Assembly (NCBI GenBank): GCA_037951105.1
Contig: JBAMJV010008492.1
Location: 1 to 64,000 of the forward strand
Length of the DNA stretch: 64,000 nucleotides
Direction: 5' to 3'
DNA from: Echinarachnius parma
Lineage: Eukaryota; Echinodermata; Echinoidea; Clypeasteroida; Echinarachniidae
Under the pieces are notes generated by a model. That model did no database searches. It was not told where the DNA came from and was given only the letters and a program-made list of their open reading frames with translations. Shown piece after piece: positions 1-12,142 of this stretch. The position numbers were made by a program, and so were the translations under genes. How positions within the stretch are numbered: the first letter of the stretch is position 1; each line of letters starts with the position of its first letter.

Positions 1-1588
1 TACAATTCCATAGTGGTACAGCGCCATATAGGGGAAGAGAGGCAGAATTAATAGAATGGACATGGCTGATGACATGAAATGAGGAAAGCGAAAGAGAGAG
101 AAGGATATGACGGAGCCTTTGCCTTGGAGGAAGCTGTCGAGCCACTGGTGTCGCCCCCAAGGCCAAGCCACAGCTCAGCTACGGGATAGGTGAGAACCTG
201 ATGATGCATGATGTTTCACAAAATGTTTTTTTTTAACAAACACCGAAGCATAATATTTGTCTTTGATAGTCATGACTTTAGTTTGTAGTTCATTACACAT
301 CTACAAAGTATATGGTCCACTTGGGTGGACCATTTACACGCAATATATGGTAATACACGGAAGATTACCGTACTGCCTATTCATACACTGTACAGTTCAT
401 CAGTTGAACGTTGTGTGTTAGGATGCATCGGTAATGAAAACAGACGGGAAACAACCCTTTTTTCTACATTTTGCTATCTTCAAAACAACAAAGTCGATCA
501 TTATTATCAAAGTATATGACTTAGGGATCACATAAACGGAAGTTTTTTTTTGCATTTGCTGATAAATTTAGGGAGAAATCGGCGGGCAAGAATTGTTTGT
601 TTTGGATAGTGCAGCAGGTGGAAGAGGTTGATCTCCACACAATGCTATAAACAATGTACCTATGTGTGGTTCATTAAGAATAATGGACATGAATATAGCC
701 TATTTTCATGTCCATTATTAAGTAGGTCACTTGCTAAAAGTTAATTGAAAAAATGATTTTGTTGCTCAAATTTAAAATGCTTTATTATTATGGCATTCTT
801 TACAAAGTCAACGTGCAAACATGTAAATGACTTAATTATTCTCTGTGGGCTCGTTTTCAAATATAATGCTGGTTTATGAAATGTCATTGATTACTTATCC
901 CTTATCATTCCAATTGCAGGTGAGCAGGTGAGCATAGATTGGATATGATGTGACCAAAAACAAATGCTTTTAATTGGTATTTGTTCTCTGTGACAGCTTG
1001 TACCGTGACATTTTAAGGTGATACGTGCAAGACATCGACTGTTGGAACAAGACTTATAAATCTGAATGATGAATCTGTGTGTCATTGAATATAGTTTAGG
1101 TAACTAGACTATGTATACTATATTTTACAATCTATTGAGTACAACTTTGTTTTTATTTTCATGTTATGTATTATATTTCAGCTTATCAAGCAGCCTCTCA
1201 TGTATGCAGTAGACGCCTGGATTTGCGGGGCTACCTAGCAGATAGAAGACCACGACAGAAGGGATCCGCCCAAGCTGGAGGAGGATGACAGAGCAAGACG
1301 GGTTGGCAAGACGTGGTGTGGCAAGCTTGGTAGAACGTGTGCCTTCCAATGTGAGGTCCCAAAATCGAGCCCAAGGTATGCCCATCATAATTGTTATCCA
1401 CATTTGCTGCTCTCCTCGACCCAGGTGTGAAAATGGGCACCCGGAAGGATGGAAAGGAGTTACGTAGCACTGTCTGCAAATTGGAGGTTTCCTAGCTGGA
1501 ATATTCCCCAGGGAGTGGACATTGTGCACTTTTCACTTTTTGTGCTGACTGTGGTAAAGTGATGCAACGGGAGCTACGAAAGACGGAA
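1..1588. other. No gene recognised
   Basis: No reading frame here looks like a protein domain, and I see no rRNA or tRNA. The only clear structure is the hairpin at 679-718. Short exons of a host gene could be present but cannot be recognised without transcripts. Confidence 0.5.
679..718. repeat. 15-bp perfect hairpin
   Basis: AATAATGGACATGAA at 679-693 is followed after 10 bases by its exact reverse complement at 704-718. TTAAG-like sequence on both outer sides extends the pairing with one bulge. It may be the remnant of a small inverted-repeat element. Confidence 0.6.
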
Positions 1589-1596
1589 CGTGCGCT

Positions 1597-1911
1597 CAGT
1601 AGCGTACCCAGGATTTTTTTCTAATGGGGGGGGGGGGGGGGGGGGGGGTAGTCGTATAAAATTTTCAAAGCCGAGACCAACAATTTTTGACATTTTCGAG
1701 GCTGAGACCACGATTTTTCGACATTTTCGAGGCCAAACCCCCAATTATTCAACATTTTTGAAGCCGATACCATGCTTTTTTTTGCAGTTTTCGAGGTCAA
1801 GACCATCAAAAATGCCGGTCGAGACTGCTTAAATTAGGTCTCAAGTCCACCAAAACAGTAATTTTTTGGTCACCCCAACCCCCCCCCCCCTCTCCCCTGG
1901 GTACGCCTATG
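1597..1911. mobile_element. Non-autonomous hAT-type MITE, 315 bp
   Basis: The ends are inverted: the left starts CAGTAGCGTACCCAGG and the right, reverse-complemented, starts CATAGGCGTACCCAGG. The perfect 8-bp duplication CGTGCGCT flanks it at 1589-1596 and 1912-1919. Termini starting CA-G plus an 8-bp duplication fit the hAT superfamily. It contains a G-run (about 1625-1648), about five degenerate ~33-bp tandem units (1662-1806) built on a TTTTCGAGGCCGAGACC-like core, and a C-run near the right end. It encodes no protein. A relative starts at 63881. Confidence 0.75.
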
Positions 1912-1919
1912 CGTGCGCT

Positions 1920-3330
1920 ACATTTAAGTAGCCACAATTATTATTATTTGGGGAAAAGGACTGGCATAGTCACTAGAGAATGTATTCATTTCACTACAAA
2001 ATGATAACATTCTATTTGATTGAATGAATCAAAAGTCATATATGTTGTGTACTCTTTTTGGATTAAAAGTTTGAAGAATAAAAATACATTCACTTTGTTG
2101 GGCTTTTTTTATTCTCAGTCAATTAACGAAGCATTACCCTTTGTTTCTCAGGCCTTTACGGTTTAATATAGTCAAACCATATTACTGTATTTATGACCAC
2201 TGCAGAGTAACAAAAAAAGTTACCACTGTAATTAGTTTGCTGGTATAAAAAAGTGGCTGCTGAGAAAAGTTTGACTGGATGTTTGTGTGTGTCTGTGTGT
2301 GTGTTTTTATGTATGTATATATGTGTATAGTCTATATTGTATGCATGTATGTATGAAATTATGAATCAATGTGTAACACTGTATGATTATCTGTTTTATG
2401 AGGATGAGTTTTATCTGTATTTATGTGCTTGAATGAGTGTGTATGTTGGTATGTTTGCCCATGTTTGTGCCTTGTGAATAATTAATCGTAAGATACGCCA
2501 AAGAAAAATCAGCTGCAAATTCAATTCTTGGCTTTAGGGGCGCGGCACTACCTGCCATACAGACTATGGCGCCGCCCCTGCCCCTGAAGATGTTGTAACG
2601 AGGGACACACCTGCACCACCTGCACACTGCACCCTGCACATTGTATATAGTGCACGGAGAACAACCACCATCACTTCACCAACACCACATCACCAACAGC
2701 ACGCAACACAGCACAGCCCTCTCCAGGACAGCGTTAACGCTTTTGGGAGAGTAATTCTTCAAGGTTCAAGGTTACGATCAATTTTAAAACTTACGACCAA
2801 TAGTTACGATTAATATCAATCGTAACTTCTTTCTGCAACAGGATTGATCGTAAATCTTGGATTGGTCGTAAGTTATGAGCACTAAGGCCATTTACGATCA
2901 ATTTTGGGACTTACGATCGATCGTAACTCTTTCTGCAACGGGGCCTTGATCACACTAGATCACCCTTCTCTCTCTTCGTTAGTTTGATTCATTAATTCAT
3001 CTCGATATCGCATGCAACAAATTGAAAGTAACCACGAAGTCACGCAGATCACCGCACAGGCACCAGACACAATTGTGAGTACGTGGGACAGTGTAACTCT
3101 TCCTGCGACCGGGCGACGGGCGCTAGATTTGTTCAGTTTCATGAAAACACACTTCAAAATATCGATTTAGAGGTATATATAATGCTCATTAAACTCCCAT
3201 GGTGGTACTAAGAATGTTAAGTTCATGAGTCTCTCAATTCTTTAAATTTAAACCGGAACAAAAGCTGAAATGTGCCTAAATGAACACGCGTCACCAGTAT
3301 ATGTATATAAAGAAAACTCGAGAACACGCA
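1920..3330. other. No gene; GT-rich patch and palindromes
   Basis: There is no recognisable coding sequence. A GT/TATG-rich simple-sequence patch lies at about 2281-2460. The TTACGATC-based palindrome cluster is listed separately. The rest is unremarkable AT-rich DNA. Confidence 0.5.
2768..2940. repeat. Cluster of TTACGATC palindromes
   Basis: Several inverted repeats use the same core. AGTTACGATT and AATCGTAACT form a 10-bp stem over a 6-base loop. CTTACGACCAAT near 2790 pairs with ATTGGTCGTAAG near 2860. TTACGATCGATCGTAA near 2912 is a perfect 16-bp palindrome. CGTAACTCTTTCTGCAAC-like phrases recur twice here and again, degenerate, near 3098. It looks like a decayed inverted-repeat element; the family is unknown. 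Confidence 0.5.
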
Positions 3331-3334
3331 ATTC

Positions 3335-4700
3335 CGTTATTTATAAATAAGGGTTTTGCGACAGATCCATTTATTTATAAATAATTGGAAATGCGTCTTC
3401 ACGCGTTTGCTTTATATACATATGGGCCATTCTTTGAAAAGTGAAACTTTTTCGGAAAAATTGAAGTTTTATTTTTCTGTAGTTTTGTTCCATTTTTGGA
3501 ATGATCCATGTGTAAAGTTTCATGAAATACATGATTTGAAGTTTAAAATGAAACTTTTTTACTCATTTGCATAAATTTACATATTTCAATATTTTTCTAA
3601 TAATCATAATTCAGAAAATAATCAAGATATCAAAACGATAATTAGCAAGCTCATTCTTCTCACTTTCCTGTACAGGTTGATACCAACTTTGTAAAAATTC
3701 AACCTTTCATTCTTTTCTAAACCCGATATTATAAAATTCCCATTTTTCCATTCATATTGTACATGTCACACACGTGACCACCCCAAAATGTCACACACGT
3801 GACCAGACGTTGCCACATAATTAAGTACTATAAAAAAACAACGGTTTGATATAATTGTCATTCATTGCTATTGTTGTACTTACAAATGTATAGTACTTCT
3901 CTGGTAATAAGATGAACATTATAGCTATTCATATTTTAAAGAATTTTCCAAATGAAATTTAGTTATGAAAAAAGCGCTCCGTGCGAAGTCACACACGTGA
4001 CCCATGCCATTTGACCTCTGACATTGAGTTACGTAATCCTTATAAAATCTTTTGTGTTAAGTTTGAAAGACTACAACATATTCAAGTCACATATGAAGTA
4101 AAAATCATTATAGTCTCATAATTACTGAAATATAAGCATCCCATTTCAAAATTTGTCATGTTTTGGGTCACACACGTGACCAAGAATGGCCCATATAATT
4201 GTGACGTGTGTTCATTATATAATATATAATGATTTTGCACTAAACCAGAATGATTATTTATAAATAATGGAAATGTGAATTGCAATTATATTTATTTATA
4301 AATAATAGCAATGTGAATTGGAATTATTTATAAATAATGAAGTTTCTAATTGCAATTAATTATAAACAATAGCAATGTGAATTTGAATTATTTATAAATA
4401 ATGAAGTTCGAATTGCAATTATTTAAAAATAATGAAATATAAAACGTAATTATTTATAAATAATAGTAATTATATTAATATATTTTTTCATTATATGTAA
4501 ATAAAAAAGATGAGTTTTATAATTATTTATAAATAATGAAAATTATATATAAATAAAGGAAATGTAGATTGCAATTATTTATAAATAATGGAGTATGAAT
4601 TATATTATATATAAACAATTACAGTTGTATACAAATTATTTACAAATAAATTGATACATTTACTTACATTATATGTAAATAATAGTTATTATATATTAAA
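3335..4700. repeat. AT-rich palindromic repeat array
   Basis: The core ATTATTTATAAATAAT is a perfect 16-bp palindrome. It recurs, exact or slightly changed, about ten times between 4251 and 4640, separated by variable linkers such as GAAATGTGAATTGCA, and again at about 3338-3390. The array is interrupted by the element at 3424-4192, so the two parts were probably contiguous before that insertion. Confidence 0.65.
3424..4192. mobile_element. Inverted-repeat element with CACGTG motifs, copy 1
   Basis: It starts GGGCCATTCTT and ends with the exact reverse complement AAGAATGGCCC. ATAT flanks it on both sides (4-bp duplication). Inside, a motif reading GTCACACACGTGACC occurs four times (about 3767, 3790, 3990 and 4168). 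It has no coding capacity. A near-identical copy lies at 6201-6968. A 4-bp duplication with G-rich termini might suggest a Chapaev-like element, but this is only a guess. Confidence 0.75.
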
Positions 4701-6200
4701 TAACGATTATATAACATGTAATAAGTGTATATAATAAATTAACAAAGGGCGCCCCATAGACATTTGGTCATTTTTAATAGCATAATAACTTTCCTTTAGT
4801 ATGCACTGCTGCTGATGTACTTTTAGGTTTTTGATATTTATGGAAATAATTTGAAAAGAAAAATTGATTAGATGAAATATAATTAAGAGTGTTCATAAAA
4901 ATAAAAAAACACTTAAGTTTGTATTTGATTAGTGGAGACAATGTATACAAGCATACAAATAATGAATGTTGATACGTGACAATTTATTGAATTCACTATT
5001 TATATTTTGATATAAATGTATGAAATTGATAACAGCATGATACATTTTATTGCAAATTATTATTTGTTGATTTGTATACATTATTTGGATTTTGAGAACA
5101 AAACAATAATAGTTTGATTTATTAAGCATTTGAAAATATCCCCTTTCGACAAATTCGGAATACAATTTGTTTTGGTTAAATTTCTTAAAAATTTAGAGGT
5201 ATCATTTTAATGTACATAGGTCATTTTATGATAGAAAAGACACAGAAATATATAAACAGTAAATAATATTAATGTTACAGATACATTTGTAGGGTTCAGT
5301 TGATAAAATGTATCTCAACTATTGTTTGGATGAATTTGTATTCAAACAGTATATATGTAGGCCTATATGCATATAGGCTACTTATACATTTTTTTTATTT
5401 TGATCACACTGCCAAATGTTGCTAAGATCGTTAATATTGTTTTAAAATTCATTTTAATTTGTTGATGTAATACATGTACACATGTAATGCATGTAATGAT
5501 GATACATTCGCGTGATTCTAATCGGCCGACTATACTGTTTGAACGTTGAACGGTCCCTCATTGTTTGTTTTTGTTTATTATACACGTTGGGTTTATATTA
5601 CGTCACACGTTCCTGCAATGTTCGTGGGTTGCCTGGGCGTGACGAGGATATCCAGCGCTCTAATTTAGAACGCGGGGTCATCCATTGTCATGTTCCGCAT
5701 CCCGGCGAATGTGGCGGGTGAAAATGGGCTATTTAAATTTTAAAAAAGGATCGAATACGCGAATCTGATCGTCCATCGTATTGTTGGTATAATTGAGTCA
5801 GTCCGCATCCAAAAGGCATTCTTGTGTTTTTAATTATTTAGCCTACATTCCAGTCTACCTGTAGGATGCACGTGTAAACTGTTTATGACTTGAACTGTAC
5901 TACTTATTTTCATGAACTTAGATTCGACTGACTTTTAGTCTATTGCCGAAGTATATTGCCCATGTTTTTATTATACCTTTTACTGCGTTGTTCGTGACCG
6001 CTGTGTATTTGGCTTTACACGATCGTGGCCGGGTGTGACCGGCGGTCTATTGTGGACCGCTGGACAACCTTTTGTCATTTTTTTGTTTCTCTCTTTTTTT
6101 CCATCGAGTACGGCGGCCACGAATGAAGTAGTAAATTGAGGTCGAATAAGTTAACGGTATATTGCTTGAATACATAATTTATTACTGCTATTTCCCTTTT
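4701..6200. other. No gene recognised
   Basis: AT-rich DNA without a convincing reading frame. A near-perfect palindrome around GCCTATATGCATATAGGC lies at about 5358-5382. The sequence turns GC-richer at about 5500-5720 and 5985-6120, without identifiable features. Confidence 0.5.
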
Positions 6201-6968
6201 GGGCCATTCTTTGAAAAGTGAAACTTTTTCGGAAAAATTGAAGTTTTATTTTTCTGTAGTTTTGTTCCATTTTTGGAATGATCCATGTGTAAAGTTTCAT
6301 GAAATACATGATTTGAAGTTTAAAATGAAACTTTTTTACTCATTTGCATAAATTTACATATTTCAATATTTTTCTAATAATCATAATTCAGAAAATAATC
6401 AAGATATCAAAAGGATAATTAGCAAGCTCATTCTTCTCACTTTCCTGTACAGGTTGATACCAACTTTGTAAAAATTCAACCTTTCATTCTTTTCTAAACC
6501 CGATATTATAAAATTCCCATTTTTCCATTCATATTGTACATGTCACACACGTGACCACCCCAAAATGTCACACACGTGACCAGACGTTGCCACATAATTA
6601 AGTACTATAAAAAACAACGGTTTGATATAATTGTCATTCATTGATATTGTTGTACTTACAAATGTATAGTACTTCTCTGGTAATAAGATGAACATTATAG
6701 CTATTCATATTTTAAAGAATTTTCCAAATGAAATTTTGTTATGAAAAAAGCGCTCCGTGCGAAGTCACACACGTGACCCATGCCATTTGACCTCTGACAT
6801 TGAGTTACGTAATCCTTATAAAATCTTTTGTGTTAAGTTTGAAAGACTACAACATATTCAAGTCACATATGAAGTAAAAATCATTATAGTCTCATACTTA
6901 CTGAAATATAAGCATCCCATTTCAAAATTTGTCATGTTTTGGGTCACACACGTGACCAAGAATGGCCC
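6201..6968. mobile_element. Inverted-repeat element with CACGTG motifs, copy 2
   Basis: Same element as 3424-4192, in the same orientation and differing at few positions, with identical 11-bp inverted termini. It is flanked by TTTT on both sides, which differs from ATAT around copy 1. The two copies are therefore independent insertions rather than one local duplication. High similarity suggests recent movement. It is non-autonomous. Confidence 0.75.
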
Positions 6969-7068
6969 TTTTATATGTCTCTTTTTTTTCAAATCCACAT
7001 TATATAGACAATACGGACTTTTCGCAAACCTGAGGACGACGAATAGTAGAGTGGTTAATGGGTCCGTG

Positions 7069-7274
7069 ACTGCATTTTGGGGTACGATTGTTTTACTTGA
7101 CATACATACTCCTTGGATCAAAAGAAGAAAATTCGTCCAAAGAGACGCTCTGTATCTATGCAAATTAGGCCTAATTTCCATAATTGAATATGATCTCTCA
7201 AATATATCAATAAAAACACCAATTTTATAGATATCCCATATCCCAAGTAAAACAATTGTACCCCAAACTGCAGT
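7069..7274. mobile_element. Small inverted-repeat element (MITE-like)
   Basis: Arms of about 31 bp at 7069-7099 and 7244-7274 share TTTGGGGTAC, GATTGTTTTACTTG (CAATTGTTTTACTTG in the other arm) and an ACTGCA outer end. The ~145-bp centre has no coding potential. I could not identify a clear target duplication. Confidence 0.5.
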
Positions 7275-7449
7275 GAACACCATATTTGTGGCCCCTACTA
7301 GAAGAAATGACGTCATTTAGGCGAGAAATTACGTCACTTACGTTCTCTCTCGTCGTCTGGCCAATCTGAGCACTAGTTCATGCCCGATTTCAGGTTCGTC
7401 GGAAAATCCAGTACACCGTCTTCAGAATTACGTAATCAGAGAATTATCA

Positions 7450-7960
7450 ACATATATGTGTGTGTGTGTGTGTGTGTGTTTTATACGTGTGTATGTGTAT
7501 GTGTGGTGGATTATGTAACTGGTGTATGCGTGTGTGTTTGAATGTGTGCGTTTGTGGCTGTGTGTACGTGTGTGCGCATTTGTGCGTGTGTGTGTTTGTG
7601 AGTGTATATGTGTTTGTTTGTGTTTGTTTGAGTGCGAGTGCGTGCGTCTGTGTGGGAGTTTTATTAATGTTGTGTTTGTGTGTATACGCGTGTGTAAGGG
7701 TTTGTGTTTGTGTGTGCGCATGTGTAGGGTGTTTGTGTGCATTTGTGTTTGAGTGCGAGTGCGTTGCGTGCGTGCGGGAGTGGATGTTTGTGCGTGTGTG
7801 TATACGTGTGTGTAAGTGTGTGTGTGTGTTTGTGTGATTGAATGTGTGTATATATGTGTGTGTGTGTGGACAGTGTGTCTGTGTTGGAGTTTGAGTATTT
7901 AAGTGTTCGGTGCGCATGTGTGTGTGTGAAAGTGTATGTATGTGCATGAGTGTTGACTAA
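7450..7960. repeat. Imperfect GT-rich satellite, about 500 bp
   Basis: A long run of TGTGTG interrupted by GCG, TTT, GAG and TAT words. It opens long Cys/Val-rich or His/Thr-rich frames on both strands, which are products of the repeat and not genes. Confidence 0.85.
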
Positions 7961-8040
7961 AAGCGAAAATGGTTGAAAGGCAGCGAACAGGTAGTGAACA
8001 GGACGGGTTGACTAGATCCAATAGACCGCTTCTGTGATGT

Positions 8041-8197
8041 ATGCAAATAATATGCGTATGACGTATAGACTCCCCGTTGACAAGCTTAACAATAGTAACT
8101 AGGTCCGACAAGCTAAGTATGCCGGAGCTTGACGGACCTAGTTACTATTGTTAAGCTTGCCAACGGGGAGTATTACGTCATACGCATATTATTTGCT
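8041..8197. repeat. Large palindrome, arms about 70 bp
   Basis: The left arm (8043-8107) and right arm (8132-8196) are inverted copies containing AACAATAGTAACTAGGTCCG and the GACGTAT/TACGTCA and GCATATTATTTGC blocks. About 25 bases separate them. The pairing appears to resume after the mariner-like element: TCACAGAA at about 8422 matches TTCTGTGA at about 8031. The palindrome therefore predates that insertion. Confidence 0.7.
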
Positions 8198-8199
8198 TA

Positions 8200-8418
8200 T
8201 ACAGGGTGGCCCAGAAATAACGGAACGGGGTACTTTCCATTATAAAGAAACATACAGACTAGGTTCACTGGATAGATAATCTTTTAAAAAGAAATTTGAT
8301 ATCAACAACAGTAATTTGGTCAAGTAGTTTTTTGTTTGGTATCTGTCCGGTGAACCTATTATGTACGTTTCTTCACAATGGCAAATACCCCGTTCCGTTA
8401 TTTCTGGGCCACCCTGTA
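8200..8418. mobile_element. Mariner/Tc1-like MITE with TA duplication
   Basis: The ends are perfect inverted repeats of over 30 bp, beginning TACAGGGTGGCCCAGAAATA and continuing through CGGAACGGGG. TA dinucleotides flank it at 8198-8199 and 8419-8420, as expected for Tc1/mariner relatives. At about 220 bp it is too short for a transposase. It is inserted in one arm of the 8041-8197 palindrome. A related single end lies at about 62134. Confidence 0.75.
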
Positions 8419-8750
8419 TACTCACAGAAACTGTCGTTTGAGGACGGGAAACTCGTTCTCGTCCACATAGCGTAAAGACCCTATTGACCCCACTTACCTC
8501 CCCATACTCGTATAGGACTATACTTACTTCATAGGCTTTTACTATGTAAACAAACATTTACATTTCCAGCCCGTAGTAATCCGGTGCTCTCAATTGGTGA
8601 TCATGTATTGTAACTTCCCTTTGATTTTCTTTGTTTACTTTTTTTTTGCACGCACTGACACACACTACAAGCACACATGCACGTATTTGCGCTTAGACAC
8701 GGACTTTCTTTTGTACCATGATATGACGAAATTCATTGAAACATTGTTTA

Positions 8751-11747
8751 ATGAATAATAATAATATAGATAATCAGGTTTTGATCCCCGAAAATGAAAG
8801 TAAATATTATACGATTGAAGATTTTAATTCCACTATTACTTCTCAAGGAAACAATAACACTAATATAAATATAAATGGTAATAATAATACTCCAAACTTA
8901 AAGTTTAGCTTGTTACATATGAATGTTAGAAGTCTCCCCAAAAATTTTGAAAATGTTGAAACATTTTTGTCTTCAATGGATGCATTTTTATTCTCTATAA
9001 TAGGCTTCACAGAGACATGGTTACACTCACTTTCTTCGCCATTATTTAGTATTGATAATTATACATTGATTGGTGATGATCGTAAAGAGGGTAGAGGAGG
9101 AGGAGTAGCGGCTTATATACATAGTGATGTTGTATTTAAGATAAGACAAGATATTCATATTGAAGGAGTCGAAAATATATTCATTGAAGTAGTTGAAAAT
9201 AATATAAAAAATAAAATTGTAAGTATTATTTATAGACCGCCTAATAATTCACTTGAAACATTTCTGGATAGCTTAGAATCGTCTCTTGATAAAATTTCTC
9301 ATGAAAATAAAAATATTTATTTAATGGGGGACTTTAATATTGATATATCTTTACCTTTTACTAACGTAAGTCAAAGATTTGTTAATAAATTTTCAACGTA
9401 TGCATTATATCCCCTTATAAATAAACCAACTAGAATTACACAATTATCTCACACAATAATTGATAACATATTTACTAACGAAATTAATAATAGGACTAAT
9501 GGAATATTGTATTACGATATTTCTGACCATTTACCAATATTTATGATAAATAAAAACAATAATTATTCTATTAAAAATCGTCCAAATATAAAAATGAAAA
9601 GGAAAGAGACTGACCACAATATTGAATCTCTTAAAATTGAGTTGAGCCAGGAAGAATGGCAAAATATTTATATTGAATTGGACGTAAATAAATCTTATAC
9701 ACAATTTATTGATAAGCTTATTTTTTATTATAATAAACATATACCTCTTGTTCGGTCTAAATTTAATAAAAAGAATAAACCTAAACGACCATGGATTACT
9801 CACGGTATACTAAAATCGATCTCGACTCGAAATTGTTTGTATAAGAAATCATTACAACACCCCTCAAATGAAAATCATACAAAATATACACAATATCGTA
9901 ATAAATTAACTACTATTATTCGTTTATCCCGTAAATTATATTATTCAAAACAAATTGATAGCAATGGGAATAATAGTAAGTTAATGTGGCAAACTATAAA
10001 CTCAATTCTTGATCCTAAAAAGAATGTGCAAAACATTCATGAGATTGTTGAAAATGGGCAAACTATAAAAGACCCAGGCCAAATAGCAAATGCTTTTAAT
10101 AATTATTTTATAAATGTTGGTCCAGAGTTAGCATCTCTGATACCACATACAAGACACCACTATTCAGAATAGATACAATACAATAATGAACAATCTTTAT
10201 TTTTCAACCCAATAACTATTAATGAAATTTTGGAAGTTACACATTCATTAAAATGTAGTAAATCAAGTGGATATGATGAAATAAGTGTATATATGTTTAA
10301 AAAGATTATTCATTTTATTGCTTCCCCGTTGTGTTATATTTTTAATTTATCTCTCACAAATGGAATTTTCCCAAATGTATTAAAAATAGCAAAAGTAATT
10401 CCTATACATAAAAAAGATGACCCATCTGAAATGAAAAATTATCGACCAATTTCTTTGTTACCGAGCATATCTAAAATAATAGAAAAACTTGTACATAAAA
10501 GATTATATTCATTTTTGAATATTAATAATATATTAATACCTAACCAATATGTATTTAGAAAAGATCACTCAACTGATTATGCAATTTTGCAATTATGTGA
10601 TCAAATCACAAATTCATTTGCTAAGAAAGAACACATTGTAGGAATTTTTATGGACTTGTCAAAAGCGTTTGACACTATTGATCATAGAATATTGCTTTAT
10701 AAATTAGAAACTTATGGAATTAGAGGGACCGTTCTTTCTTGGTTTAAAGACTATTTAAATAATAGACGACAATTTGTTGATTTTAAATTTAATTCGTCGT
10801 CAACTTCAACCATTAAATGCGGAGTGCCACAAGGCTCTATTTTAGGTCCCTTACTCTTTTTGATTTATATTAATGACATTGTAAACACATCACCACTCTT
10901 AACATACATTTTATTTGCAGACGACACTAATATATTTTATTCACATACAAATTTGAATACTCTCATTGAAACTTTGAATAGTGAATTAGATAAATTATCT
11001 AATTGGTTTAGATGTAATAAACTATCTTTAAATATAAATAAAACTAACTTTATATATTTTAAGAGTTTGCACTCTACACACGAATTTGTTGCTAATATAT
11101 GTATTGATAAGATTCCTATTGTACAAAAAGATTCAGTTAAATTTCTAGGTGTAATAATAGATTCCAATTTGATATGGCATCCTCATATAAATAATATTTG
11201 TACTCAGATTTCTAGAGCCATAGGTATATTATATAAATTGAAATACTTTCTTTCAAAAAGAACACTAATAACGATATATAATTCATTTATACTTTCTTAT
11301 ATTTCATACTGTAATATAGCATGGGGAAATAGTAGTGTGACGAAAATTAATACAATATTTCTTCTACAAAAGAAAGCATTACGTATATGCGCTCATGCGC
11401 ATTTTTTAGCCAACACAGATCCTATATTTTATGAATTTAAAACTCTGAAAATTAATGATATACACACCTTCCAATCAGCAATATTTATGTATAAATTTTC
11501 AATCAATATACTTCCGAAACCATTCCATATTTTATTCACATATAATACTGATATTCATTCGTACCCCACCAGACATTCATCTGACCTTCACCTTAATAAT
11601 CCTAAAGTTTTAATAGCCCATAAATCTATAAGACATCATGGACCCGACATTTGGAATAATCTGCCCCAAGACATAAAACAACGCACATCCCTTTATTCTT
11701 TTAAAGCCCATTTGAAAACAAATCTTATATTAAAATATTTAACTTAA
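8751..11747 (+). pseudogene. LINE endonuclease-reverse transcriptase, one in-frame stop
   Basis: Single long frame of a non-LTR retrotransposon (CR1/Jockey-type group, clade uncertain). Its product nicks target DNA and reverse transcribes the element RNA there. ATG 8751 is chosen because the following residues align with the start of the related LINE at 33252. The AP-endonuclease half shows LLHMNVRSL, FTETWL, IYRPP, MGDFNI and SDHLPIF. The reverse transcriptase half shows MDLSKAFDTIDH (motif A), GVPQGSILGPLLF (motif B), FADDTN (catalytic motif C) and FLGVIID. The only lesion is TAG at 10170-10172 between the two halves; the frame continues unchanged on both sides. No separate first ORF is visible upstream. 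The AT-rich 3' UTR probably runs to about 12350-12380, where A-rich sequence with AATAAA-like words occurs. The single stop suggests a young but dead copy. Confidence 0.88.
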
Positions 11748-12120
11748 ACTCCCATTAAAACCTGATTATTTTATTCATGAAAATTGATAAATAGTGTATC
11801 TATGGATTATTTGTTATTTGTTGATTAATTGTCATTGGTATATTTTTCAATATTTATAATTGTTATGGCGCGACATTATTAAAAAAAAACAACAACGTGT
11901 GTTTTGCACCCGCACCAGCACGTACAATATACATGCACCCCTTTTTATTTTATACAATATAGAATAAACATACGTTTGCACTTGTACTGTTGACCCACTA
12001 AACACGCTTTTAATTTATTTTATTCTTTTTTGTATTTAAACATGTTTTTTATAATTTAGATTGCTCATTCAAGTGACGAGTTAGTAATTATTATACAACA
12101 CCTTTTTGGCACCATGTAGC

Positions 12121-12142
12121 TCCCCCCCCCCCCCCCCCCCCT
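12121..12142. repeat. C homopolymer
   Basis: Run of about 20 C residues in the LINE 3' region. Its length in the assembly is probably unreliable. Confidence 0.8.

Noticed and set aside
1164-1529. 121-codon minus-strand frame
   Set aside because: No similarity to a known domain is apparent, its composition is unremarkable, and overlapping frames of similar size occur on both strands.
6757-7316. Overlapping frames of about 150 codons on both strands
   Set aside because: They run across the end of a non-coding repeat element into the next sequence. The same frames are absent or broken in the copy at 3424-4192.
7428-7960. Long Cys/Val-rich and His/Thr-rich reading frames on both strands
   Set aside because: They are translations of the GT/CA-rich satellite. 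They have no domain or start context and are open on both strands only because the repeat lacks stop codons.
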